Positions 31,477-39,258 of a stretch of 39,258 nt of DNA are shown in pieces. A program made the position numbers and the translations under genes. The notes beneath the pieces are model-generated. The model was given only the letters and a program-made list of their open reading frames with translations, did not search any database and was not told where the DNA came from. This DNA comes from an uncultured Lachnospiraceae bacterium. GTDB taxonomy: Bacteria > Bacillota > Clostridia > Lachnospirales > Lachnospiraceae. Location of the stretch: positions 1 through 39,258 of the forward strand of contig CAJTRU010000004.1 in the NCBI GenBank assembly GCA_910579085.1, read 5' to 3'. Position 1 is the stretch's first letter, and every line of letters starts with the position of its first letter.

Positions 31477-31628
31477 ATGTCTAATATATCACATATAAGT
31501 ACAAAAAACAAGAGGTGTTTTGTTGTTTTTTGCACTCATTTCTATATTGGGAAATTCTCTTCGCAGCCAACAAACTAAAACCATACAACTATATAAAAAA
31601 GACATATATTATATTACTTCATTAATAT

Positions 31629-32222
31629 CTATTTTAAGTTCATCAGGAAGAAAACCACAACAGCCTGCATTAAAATAATAAGCGGAATTCCAATAGTAAA
31701 ATAATCCTTATTTATTTTATGCCTGAACACATACATTCCAAGCATCCCTCCTGCTGAGCCACCTGCAAACGCCAGGCCCAGCAATGTAATTATCCTTATT
31801 CTGTATTTATGTGACACAGCTTTTAGCTTATCTATGCCAAAAGCAATAAATGTGACAATATTAATAATAACCAGGTATATACTAAGTAATTTGTGCTGGC
31901 CAAAAAATTCCCAAAAAGCAAAAGATATTTTCTCCTGGTGCATCCCTTTAAACATCAAAAATACAATAATTTGTATAATAAGCACACAAACCACAAATAC
32001 CCTTGACATCATATTATTTTTCCTGGCTTTCCTGTCAATAATTAAAATCCCGGATATTATTCCTAATGAACCACCTAAAAGTGAAATAATATTTAATACC
32101 ATATCAATTTGTTTATCCTGTGTATGTGAATACAGCCAGGTATTAACAGCAAACAGTATAAATCCAAAAATATTAATTATAAACAGATAACAGCCAAAAC
32201 CATCTATAAGCACTGTTATCAC
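31629..32222 (-). CDS. DUF1294 membrane protein with two tandem units
   Basis: 197 residues, start GTG at 32222 overlapping the stop of the aminopeptidase gene (GTGA), so translation is coupled. The C-terminal half (about 108-197) is a clear DUF1294 unit: NIVTFIAFGIDKLKAVSHKYRI then GLAFAGGSAGGMLGMYVFRHK. The N-terminal half repeats the pattern in weaker form (FGFILFAVNTWLYSH, LLGGSLGIISGILIIDRKARK). Single-unit DUF1294 proteins are usually about 90 residues, so this is a duplicated form with six or so helices. Function unknown. Confidence 0.8.
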   Translation of the reverse strand: MITVLIDGFGCYLFIINIFGFILFAVNTWLYSHTQDKQIDMVLNIISLLGGSLGIISGILIIDRKARKNNMMSRVFVVCVLIIQIIVFLMFKGMHQEKISFAFWEFFGQHKLLSIYLVIINIVTFIAFGIDKLKAVSHKYRIRIITLLGLAFAGGSAGGMLGMYVFRHKINKDYFTIGIPLIILMQAVVVFFLMNLK

Positions 32223-33535
32223 CCTTTCCAGTTAAAGAAACATCCAGCTGCCTTTTCAAGGTAATACTGGTCGTATATTCCCATTGTTTCCCTTGCTGAA
32301 TGCATTGCAAGTACAGGTACACCAATATCAAGCATCCTTATTGGAAGGTTTACAGCAGCAACAGCACCAAGTGTACTTCCTCCTGCAATATCTGACCTGT
32401 TAACATACCTCTGGCATGGTATTTTCTCTTTTTCACAAATATTAAGCATCATTCCAAGTACTTCTAAATCACTTGCATATTTTTCATCAATAGCAGTTTT
32501 TATAGCAAATCCCTTATTCATATACAGTTTATTTGTTATATCACTTTTTTCTGGGCAATTAGGATGTATTGCATGGGCAACATCCACTGAAAGCCCTGCT
32601 GAGGATGCAATGCCACACCAGAACTTTTCCATGCCATAGCCCATACTGCCATATATCCTCTCAATAACCGCACGCGTAACAACTGAACCTGCTCCCTGTT
32701 TTGTACTGCTTCCAATTTCTTCACTATCATAAAGCATAGTTATATTTAAACTGCCAGCATTTGCCCCTTTTTCTGCTGCATTAAGACACGCCTGGACAGA
32801 TGTAAGGTTATCAAGCCTTCCTGCACTAAAAAGACTGTTATCTGCTCCTAAAAGTACAGGTTCTTCTACAGGGTAAAGACACAAATCATAAGCCAGTATT
32901 TCCTCTGCCTCTTTCCCAAGTTCCCCTGACAGCATATTTATAAAAATATCTCCTTTATCCTTTTTATTATCCGCCGTATTGCCAGTGCATAAGACTGGCA
33001 GCATGTCCTTTTGCCTGTTTAACTCAACACCCTTATTGACCTCCCTGTTCATATGGATTGCAAGGTTAGGTATTATAAACAAAGGCCTTTCAAAATCTAC
33101 AAGTGCTGCAAAAGTGTTCCCATTGCTTCTATCTTTTAATACAACCCTGCCCGCTGCTGAGAGCGGTCTGTCAAGCCATGTATTTAAAATCGCACCACCA
33201 TAAATACCAGCATTACATTTTATATAGTTATTTTCTTCTATCTGTGCTGATGGTTTTAACTTAATACATGGAAAATCATTATGTGCTGCTATAAGCCTGA
33301 AACCTTCACCATTCCATTCCTCTCCTATTGTAAATGCAGCAACTGCTGAACCATATATTTTAACAACATACTTGCCGCCTCTTTCCAGTTTCCATACATC
33401 TTCAAATAAAAGTTCTTTAAAACCATTTTCCACCAGCTTTTTTAAAGCATAACTGGCTGTATGATATGGTGAAACCGCTGCCTTTACTATTTCAGACAGC
33501 CTGTCTGAAATCTCTTTTATATCTATATTTTCCAA
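32219..33535 (-). CDS. M18-family aminopeptidase
   Basis: 438 residues, start TTG at 33535, eight bases after GGAGG that lies inside the end of the upstream cobD-like gene. Zinc-site blocks are present: LIAAHNDFPCIKLKP, SAGRLDNLTS, LYDSEEIGSSTKQGA and VPVLAMHSARETMG near the C-terminus. M18 enzymes are large cytosolic metallopeptidases that remove N-terminal residues, often acidic or neutral ones. It is the middle gene of a tightly packed three-gene set. Confidence 0.93.
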   Translation of the reverse strand: MENIDIKEISDRLSEIVKAAVSPYHTASYALKKLVENGFKELLFEDVWKLERGGKYVVKIYGSAVAAFTIGEEWNGEGFRLIAAHNDFPCIKLKPSAQIEENNYIKCNAGIYGGAILNTWLDRPLSAAGRVVLKDRSNGNTFAALVDFERPLFIIPNLAIHMNREVNKGVELNRQKDMLPVLCTGNTADNKKDKGDIFINMLSGELGKEAEEILAYDLCLYPVEEPVLLGADNSLFSAGRLDNLTSVQACLNAAEKGANAGSLNITMLYDSEEIGSSTKQGAGSVVTRAVIERIYGSMGYGMEKFWCGIASSAGLSVDVAHAIHPNCPEKSDITNKLYMNKGFAIKTAIDEKYASDLEVLGMMLNICEKEKIPCQRYVNRSDIAGGSTLGAVAAVNLPIRMLDIGVPVLAMHSARETMGIYDQYYLEKAAGCFFNWKG

Positions 33536-34615
33536 CTATAATACCTCCGTTAAAATCTTATTAAACATCCTGTTTTCACTGGCAGAACGTATAGCAATCC
33601 TGTAAAATTCATCTGACAGACCTGCAAAATTGCCACACTGGCGTATTAATACATGTCTGGCAAGAAGCTTTTCATATAAGTTAAACTTACTTTTAACCAG
33701 CAGGAAATTTGCATCTGATGGAAATACTTTAATTCCTTTACCTTCAAGAAAACCTTTCATTTTAACCCTCTCCTGCTGTACTACCGCCCTTGTCCTGGCA
33801 ATATATTCCTTATCTTTAAGTGCATAAATCCCTGCAAGCTGTGCAGGAACTGACACACTCCATTCCGGCTGCATACGCCGCATTGCTGCAAGAAGTTCTT
33901 TATTTCCACAGGCACACCATCCAAGCCTTAAACCAGCCATAGCATATAACTTCGTAAATGCATTAACTACTATAAGATAATTACTTTTAAGCCCGCTTTT
34001 CATACTTAATTTTTCATAATCTGGTACAAATCCTAAGAAACATTCATCCACAATAAGATAAATATGTTTTTTCTCACAATATAAAAGTACATCCATAAGC
34101 ACATTTTTGCTAATAACCCTTCCTGTAGGGTTACATGGGCTGCAAAGAAAAACCATATCACATCCAGCTGGTATTTTCCCTATAATACTTGTATCTAATG
34201 CAAAGTTATTTTCTTCTTCCAGATAATAATATTCTATTCCAGTCCCTGAACTGTTTAATACATGGCTGTATCCTAAAAATGAAGGAGCTGTAACCAAGGC
34301 TTTACGTGGTTTTACTACATCCACTATAAGCTTAAAGATTTCAGAAGCCCCATTGCCAAACAACAGGTTATCACTAGATATATTTTCATTTATTGAAACT
34401 GCCTCACATAACTGCCTGCACTGCATATCTGGATATCTGGCAAACGCATCTGTATTTTCTATAAGCTTCCTTTTTACAATAAAAGGTAATCCTAATGGAT
34501 TAGTATTTACTGAAAAATCATATTTTACATCATTATTGTAAATATCCCCTCCATGCCTGTATGGTGGTGTATCTTTTAAAATATTACTAACTGGTAGCAT
34601 TTTTGTATTATACAT
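33536..34615 (-). CDS. cobD: PLP-dependent aminotransferase fold protein, CobD-like (threonine-phosphate decarboxylase)
   Basis: 359 residues. The opening RHGGDIYNNDVKYDFSVNTN followed by PLGLP is characteristic of CobD, which decarboxylates L-threonine phosphate to aminopropanol phosphate for the cobalamin side chain. The PLP lysine is Lys222 (NAFTKLYAMAGLRLGW), with SPCNPTG and VDECFLGF before it. The closely related histidinol-phosphate aminotransferase is the main alternative. No other cobalamin gene is in the window. The start at 34615 has AGGG only two bases upstream; ATG at codon 6 is possible. The next gene begins one base after its stop region. Confidence 0.8.
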   Translation of the reverse strand: MYNTKMLPVSNILKDTPPYRHGGDIYNNDVKYDFSVNTNPLGLPFIVKRKLIENTDAFARYPDMQCRQLCEAVSINENISSDNLLFGNGASEIFKLIVDVVKPRKALVTAPSFLGYSHVLNSSGTGIEYYYLEEENNFALDTSIIGKIPAGCDMVFLCSPCNPTGRVISKNVLMDVLLYCEKKHIYLIVDECFLGFVPDYEKLSMKSGLKSNYLIVVNAFTKLYAMAGLRLGWCACGNKELLAAMRRMQPEWSVSVPAQLAGIYALKDKEYIARTRAVVQQERVKMKGFLEGKGIKVFPSDANFLLVKSKFNLYEKLLARHVLIRQCGNFAGLSDEFYRIAIRSASENRMFNKILTEVL

Positions 34616-34775
34616 ATCCCTATATTCCTATATCACAATATCCATTAACTTCTATATATAAATATCAATATTATCTTACACTTTTTAATCTGCATTTACC
34701 ATAAATAAAGTATACCACAACTCTCTGTCTTTGAATACTTTAACTTGCATTATATACCAGCAGTACATATAATAC

Positions 34776-34804
34776 TTGTATTTTGGATTATATGGCATTA
34801 TAAT
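34776..34804 (+). promoter_or_regulatory. Promoter of the second Rpn-type nuclease gene
   Basis: TTGTAT (34776-34781), 17 bp and a perfect TATAAT (34799-34804), 70 bp before the ATG. Confidence 0.65.
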
Positions 34805-34874
34805 ATTAGCAGTATAAAAAGTAATATAACACATAACCTGTCAATACTACTATAATGTTTAAGGAATTTATTAT

Positions 34875-35879
34875 ATGGAAACAAGTATATCACACAAAAT
34901 TAATATTACAGCACAAAAAGCTGCTTATGATACTTATGTTAAGAAATTGCTTTCTGAAAAAATTATTTTAGCACATATACTTGCTAGTGTAGTTACTGAA
35001 TTTAATGGTATGACACCAGAAGATATTATCCCTTTAATTGAAGGGCAGCCTGATATTGAAAATGTATCTATAATTCCTGGTGAAACCAGTATGCCATCTA
35101 TTATTGGTGACAATACAGAAGATATTGTGCCAAATGAGGGAAAAGTCACTTTTGATATACGTTTTTCCGTTAGAATACCTGGGCAAAATGGAACTGTAAA
35201 AATTATTATTGACATAGAGGCACAAAAAAGATTTTATCCTGGTTATGACTTAGTTACGCGTGGAATTTTCTATGCGGCAAGACTATTATCTTCACAATTA
35301 GGTACTGAATTTACATTATCTGCTTATAATAATATTAAAAAAGTTTATTCTATATGGATTTGTATAGATTGCCCTAAATATGCAGTTAATACTGTAACAA
35401 GATACCATATAACACAAGAAAACCTTGTAGGATGTTTCCCAAAAGATAAAGCAAGATATGATTTATTGGAAACTATAATGATATGTCTGTCTAATGACAT
35501 TGCCCCTAAAACAGAAAGTTTACATATCCACAGGCTTTTAGGAATACTTCTCTCGCCTGAATTAAAAGTTAATGATAAAAAAACTGCTTTATCAGAAGAA
35601 TTTAATATTCCCATGACAATAGAAATGGAAAGGATGGTGGCTGATATGTGCAACCTTAGTGATTTAATTGTAGAAAAAAGCTGGCAAAAAGGCATTGAAC
35701 AGGGCATTGAACAGGGCATTGAACAGGGTCATGGACAAGGCATTAAAATTATGGGACAACTATCAATAAAACTTGCCAAAGATGGCAGGATTGATGATAT
35801 CTCCCTTGCTATGTCTGACAAGTCTTACATGCAGATGCTCCTTAAAGAATATGGTATAGATGGTTATGATGCATTATAG
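34875..35879 (+). CDS. Rpn-like PD-(D/E)XK nuclease family protein
   Basis: 334 residues. Residues 11-40 resemble the family N-terminus (AAYDTYVKKLLSEKIILAHIL), and the catalytic core is KVTFDIRFSVRI, then KIIIDIEAQKRFYPGYDLVT: Asp, then a strand with Asp-Ile-Glu-Ala-Gln-Lys, matching the D / E-x-K(Q) site. It belongs to a different subgroup from the gene at 13568. Near the C-terminus the code has three perfect 12-bp units (35692-35727, GIEQ repeated), a natural length-variation site that keeps frame. No terminal inverted repeats are seen. Its 3' flank looks like the end of a type I antisense module. Confidence 0.8.
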   Translation: METSISHKINITAQKAAYDTYVKKLLSEKIILAHILASVVTEFNGMTPEDIIPLIEGQPDIENVSIIPGETSMPSIIGDNTEDIVPNEGKVTFDIRFSVRIPGQNGTVKIIIDIEAQKRFYPGYDLVTRGIFYAARLLSSQLGTEFTLSAYNNIKKVYSIWICIDCPKYAVNTVTRYHITQENLVGCFPKDKARYDLLETIMICLSNDIAPKTESLHIHRLLGILLSPELKVNDKKTALSEEFNIPMTIEMERMVADMCNLSDLIVEKSWQKGIEQGIEQGIEQGHGQGIKIMGQLSIKLAKDGRIDDISLAMSDKSYMQMLLKEYGIDGYDAL

Positions 35880-35920
35880 AAAAAAGAAACAGCCACCAAC
35901 TACTGCCCAATAGTTGGCGG
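35880..35920 (-). terminator. Terminator-like hairpin resembling the type I antisense terminator
   Basis: On the minus strand GCCgCCAACTA loop TAGTTGGtGGC is followed by TGTTTCTTTTTT. The antisense terminator at 31371-31409 has the same order: GCC-hairpin-GGC, then TATTTCTTTTTT. On the plus strand the matching words are AAAAAAGAAA(T/C)AGCC. It is probably the relic of a second type I module; no toxin peptide is left. Confidence 0.5.
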
Positions 35921-36086
35921 CTTGCCTTTGCATAAGCAGAAGTGAAGTGAAAACAATATGGAATATACAAAGAGAACCGAAGTGTTACCAAAGCCATAAT
36001 TGTGTTCCAATAGTAACAACCCCTTTATAATTATCAGCTATTCCAATAAAATAGATAATTTAAAAAATCAAGAAATTCCATACATA

Positions 36087-36125
36087 ATAAAAGGACGGAC
36101 TATAATATATAAATCCGTCCTTTTT
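36087..36125. terminator. Terminator of the surface-protein gene
   Basis: AAAAGGACGGA loop TCCGTCCTTTTT is a perfect 11-pair stem with T-runs on both strands. It lies about 45 bp past the minus-strand gene and also faces the plus-strand nuclease gene. The rest of the 35880-36170 gap contains nothing I recognise. Confidence 0.85.
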
Positions 36126-36170
36126 GAATATTAATGAGAAAGGCAATATTATAAAATATAATTTGCAGTA

Positions 36171-38909
36171 TTATTTAACCTTTACTGTTTTTGTAACTGC
36201 CTTATATCCTGATTTAGTTACCTTAATTGTTACTTTTGTTCCTTTCTTAAGCTTTGATGAAACTGTGAAAGTGAACTTTTTGCCACTTACTTTGGCATTT
36301 TTAGCTTTTTTGCTGCCAATTTTTACTGTTACCTTTGTACCTTTTACAGATAATTTGCCTGTAACTTTCTTCTTGCCAGCCTTAGCTGTAATGCCAGAAA
36401 CCTTCATTGTCTTTTTAGTTTCTTTATCTTCATTATCATTATCTTTATCATCATCTGAAGGCTTTTCACTATCAGGATTATTTGTACCTGGGTCTTTGTC
36501 CCCTGGATTTGTGCCTGGGTCTGTTGTTCCAGGTGCTTCTGTACTGCCTGGCTCTGCTGTAGCTGATGGTGCTGGTGAAGCTTCTGGGTCTGCTGATGGT
36601 GCTGGTGTTGCTGTAACCCCTGCTATTCCTGTATAAGCTACTGGTTTAATATTTGTAAGTTTACATTGTTCACCTGTTAATGATATATAAACTTTCTTTC
36701 CATCCTCTACAGGGAATGTTGTTTTTGATGTAACACTTCCAACTTTTGTTTCAATAATAACTTTTCCATCAGATTTAACTGCCTGTACTTTACATTCTGT
36801 ACCTGATTTATTATCTTCAAGCCATGAGTCATTAACAGGGTTTGTTTCAAAAGTATAGCCAAGTCCACTCCATGCTGCCAGACCTGCTCCCGTGTTAATA
36901 TCTCCATCTGCATTAGCCCATGCATAGCCATCCCCACGTACAACAACATATTCTTTATAGCCTGCACCATTTACTACAGGCGCATCACCCGTATATGCTA
37001 CTGCTAAAGGAATATCCCATCCATTAACTGCATCAGCATGTGTATTATTCTTAAATGTAACCGCCATTCCACTTTCTGTTACTTCTATACCACCTGTATG
37101 TGCTGACCAAAATGCACCACAGTCAAGTTCTAATCCCTCACTATCTTCATCATCAGAAGGTGGAAGTGTTGGTGCTGGTGTTGGCACAGGAGTAGGTGCT
37201 GGTGTTGGAAGCACTACTGGATATGGCGCAAGTGGCTTACTGTTATCCTTAACCTCTGGCATAACATCAAATTGCTCTTTTTCTATCTTATATTTGCCAA
37301 CCTGGGCCATTATATGTACATTTACATCACCCTCTGGGAAAGTTGTATTGGCAGCAACAAATTCGGCATACACTGAATTTGTGTCTAAATCAAAATATGT
37401 AATTGTAAAATCTTGTCCAGCACGTTTGGCTGTTACCTTGTATTTATGTCCTAATTCAATCCTTTTGCTGTCTTTTGCTATTCCTGTAATAGCATCACCT
37501 GCTGTATGTGTAGTACCTGATGGCTCACTTGCATACCATGCATCAACATTAGAACCTGTTGTAATAAAATATTTAAGTCCATCCTTTTCTGCCATTAATT
37601 CAGCACTAAATGCGCCTCTTTCATTTCCAATATTTTCATAATAACCAATATACCAGCTCACTTCGCCATCGTCACTAAGAACCTGGTTTTCTGTAACACC
37701 TGTACCAGACCACCATGCCTGGCTTGTATAACAGTTTCCTATTTTAAACTCTGGCATTACCAGTTTATCCTGGCATACCTGGAATGTACCAAATTGTGCT
37801 ATTGTTTGTACTGTAATAGTTTCTGGGAACTTTGTTTCTTTTACATCAACTTCAAGAAAAATTTCTTGTGAAGTCATATCATAATATACAACTTTTACGT
37901 CATCGCCAGTCCTTGTAACGGAAATCTTATACTGGTGGCCTTCTCCAACCGTTTTACCATCAGGCCCTGAAACTGTAATAGCAGGGGCTGTAACAGGTTC
38001 AATATGTCCAAATTCCCATGCAGCACCTGTTGACTCTGTAGTAATTCCTTTATTATCACTATCTCTTAATTCTATATTAAACATGGCATCAGGTGATATA
38101 TCTTTTTCTTTGCCTACATAACCAACATATAAATCTAATGTACCATCACCTGTTAAATTATATTTCCTTCCATAAGCAGTACCATCATTCCACTTCCCTT
38201 TTCCTGGAAGCGTTTCTACAAAAAGGCTTTCTGGAATATCCTTTACAAAATCTACATAATTAACCTGTTTTATTTCAGATAATTTACAATTATCACCTGT
38301 TAATGATAAATATGCAGGTTTACCTTTTTCTACTGGAATAGCCGAATAAGAAACTATTCCATGTGATATAAATTTTACTAATACAGTATCATCTGTCCTG
38401 ATTGCTGATATCTGGTAATCATCAGCCCCCTTTTTATTATCACCAAGCCAGACAGCCCAGTCAAAATTTGCTGGAAACTTTGAAACGCTTGTAGTTGAAT
38501 TCTGAAAAGCCTCAAGAGTAAAATTATCTGAACGCCTTACCATATATTCTTTATAATCTGGACTAGCATTATTAACCTTAGGCTCGTTATTTGTATATAC
38601 TACATATAATGGAGTATTCCAGTTATTAACAACATTTTCATATGAAGTATTTTTAAATGTAAGTGAAATACCATTCTCATCAACTTCAATGCCATTTGTA
38701 TGTGCTGTCCACCAGCCTGTACAATCTAAATCTGGTATATCTGCATCAGCTTTCCTGTTAATACCAACAGAGCCTAAATCTTTTCTCCCGGTCTGGCTGC
38801 CAATGCTTAATTCTTCTGCATCTGCATTAGCTTCTATGCCAGGCATTACTGGTGCTGCTGTAAATACCATGCTTACAGCTAAAATCTTTGCTAGAAATTT
38901 TCTATTCAT
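36171..38909 (-). CDS. Large secreted repeat protein, possible carbohydrate-binding modules
   Basis: 912 residues. A signal peptide (1 to about 29, ending ANA) is followed by module A1 (about 60-210, LDCTGWWTAHTNGIEVDENG), B1 (about 230-375), B2 (about 388-550), a Pro/Thr linker (TPAPTPVPTPAPT), A2 (about 590-735, LDCGAFWSAHTGGIEVTESG), a second Pro/Ser/Thr then Asp/Lys linker, and a Lys-rich Ig-like end (about 835-912, KKVTGKLSVKGTKVTVKIG). A1/A2 and B1/B2 are duplicates: each A pairs a WxAHTxGIEV strand with ISLTGxxCKL. Aromatic-rich beta modules joined by Pro/Thr linkers suggest carbohydrate binding, but no catalytic domain or LPXTG anchor is present. An AAGGAG site supports the start. Confidence 0.75.
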   Translation of the reverse strand: MNRKFLAKILAVSMVFTAAPVMPGIEANADAEELSIGSQTGRKDLGSVGINRKADADIPDLDCTGWWTAHTNGIEVDENGISLTFKNTSYENVVNNWNTPLYVVYTNNEPKVNNASPDYKEYMVRRSDNFTLEAFQNSTTSVSKFPANFDWAVWLGDNKKGADDYQISAIRTDDTVLVKFISHGIVSYSAIPVEKGKPAYLSLTGDNCKLSEIKQVNYVDFVKDIPESLFVETLPGKGKWNDGTAYGRKYNLTGDGTLDLYVGYVGKEKDISPDAMFNIELRDSDNKGITTESTGAAWEFGHIEPVTAPAITVSGPDGKTVGEGHQYKISVTRTGDDVKVVYYDMTSQEIFLEVDVKETKFPETITVQTIAQFGTFQVCQDKLVMPEFKIGNCYTSQAWWSGTGVTENQVLSDDGEVSWYIGYYENIGNERGAFSAELMAEKDGLKYFITTGSNVDAWYASEPSGTTHTAGDAITGIAKDSKRIELGHKYKVTAKRAGQDFTITYFDLDTNSVYAEFVAANTTFPEGDVNVHIMAQVGKYKIEKEQFDVMPEVKDNSKPLAPYPVVLPTPAPTPVPTPAPTLPPSDDEDSEGLELDCGAFWSAHTGGIEVTESGMAVTFKNNTHADAVNGWDIPLAVAYTGDAPVVNGAGYKEYVVVRGDGYAWANADGDINTGAGLAAWSGLGYTFETNPVNDSWLEDNKSGTECKVQAVKSDGKVIIETKVGSVTSKTTFPVEDGKKVYISLTGEQCKLTNIKPVAYTGIAGVTATPAPSADPEASPAPSATAEPGSTEAPGTTDPGTNPGDKDPGTNNPDSEKPSDDDKDNDNEDKETKKTMKVSGITAKAGKKKVTGKLSVKGTKVTVKIGSKKAKNAKVSGKKFTFTVSSKLKKGTKVTIKVTKSGYKAVTKTVKVK

Positions 38910-39258
38910 AAATACATATCTCCTTTTCTTTTACTGGCTACAAGGCGCAGTTCTCCCTTAAATATGCATAATATCATATACTAACTACTTATGTTCAGAT
39001 TTTTAAACGACTAAAACACACCTGTCCTGACAGACAGTTTTATTCATAAAAATATTTAGTATACTACTTACCAGACAAGTTATACCTGGTAATAAATAAT
39101 ATTAATAATATAATGCACTGGGTAAAAAGCTGCTTAAATATATAAGCAGCAGTAAGTAAATAACATTTCCACCAGCGCCCTGTACAGGGATACAAAATAA
39201 AAGAAATATGCAAATTGATTTCAATAATAGAAACGGAATATAAAATAAACCGTACTGG
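38910..39258. other. Non-coding end of window
   Basis: No gene is evident on either strand. It holds the leader of the surface-protein gene, with a TATTAT -10-like box near 38970-38980 but no convincing -35, and a hairpin GCTGCTTA/TAAGCAGC at about 39131-39150 with no T-run. Confidence 0.5.

Noticed and set aside
35692..35727. Short direct repeats as a CRISPR array
   Set aside because: The units are 12 bp, contiguous and coding, with no spacers.
36124..36636. Plus-strand frame opposite the C-terminal part of the surface protein gene
   Set aside because: It mirrors the low-complexity Pro/Thr and Lys-rich code of the real gene and has no ribosome site.

Overview
The window looks like chromosome of a low-GC, spore-forming Firmicute, most likely a gut-type Lachnospiraceae member. 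The grounds are the A+T-rich intergenic DNA, strong GGAGG ribosome sites with frequent GTG/TTG starts, a T-box on aspS, a SpmA-like protein, DUF6483- and Rpn-type genes, and a sodium-type F-ATP synthase c subunit. This placement is inference; there is no rRNA in the window.

Layout. 1-2340 (+): decayed tail of a polymorphic-toxin locus: the C-terminus of a SUKH-type immunity protein, a twice-frameshifted Hint-domain toxin, a 24-codon stub behind a strong ribosome site, and a small secreted protein. 2350-9909 (-): complete F-ATP synthase operon atpI-like x2, atpB-E-F-H-A-G-D-C. 9973-10590: two copies of a structured repeat, tail to tail. 10591-12708: HAD phosphatase, membrane-anchored cyclophilin and a DUF6483-like gene. 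12841-14674 (+): tRNA-Leu(AAG), a frameshifted hypothetical gene, an Rpn-type nuclease and a partial second copy of its tail. 14820-18670 (-): lipoprotein with a solute-binding domain behind a direct-repeat operator, spmA, and a membrane-linked XRE regulator. 18776-20940 (-): aspS with T-box and consensus promoter. 20947-26250 (-): degV, a further copy of the structured repeat, a 982-residue zinc-ribbon protein of unknown function, and a HAD phosphatase. 26396-29730 (-): araA-araB. 30013-31053 (-): purC. 31158-31511: a type I toxin-antitoxin module (31-residue holin-like peptide plus antisense RNA). 31629-34615 (-): cobD-like aminotransferase, M18 aminopeptidase and DUF1294 protein, translationally coupled. 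34776-35920: a second Rpn-type nuclease whose 3' flank resembles the tail of the toxin-antitoxin module. 36087-38909 (-): large secreted repeat protein.

The most unusual signals are in the non-coding DNA. (1) A repeat of about 425-465 bp occurs three times (9973-10396 +, 10397-10590 -, 21998-22457 -). Its copies keep the same fold while stem sequences change in compensating pairs around a conserved CATA/AAA internal loop, as expected for a structured RNA or a hairpin-processed mobile element. (2) A short leader with a hairpin whose loop can pair next to the ribosome site occurs at two unrelated genes, atpG and aspS. (3) The aspS T-box appears to carry an AAC (Asn) specifier rather than an Asp codon. 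(4) The type I module shows both promoters, an antisense terminator and a hairpin hiding the toxin ribosome site. The housekeeping genes are ordinary.
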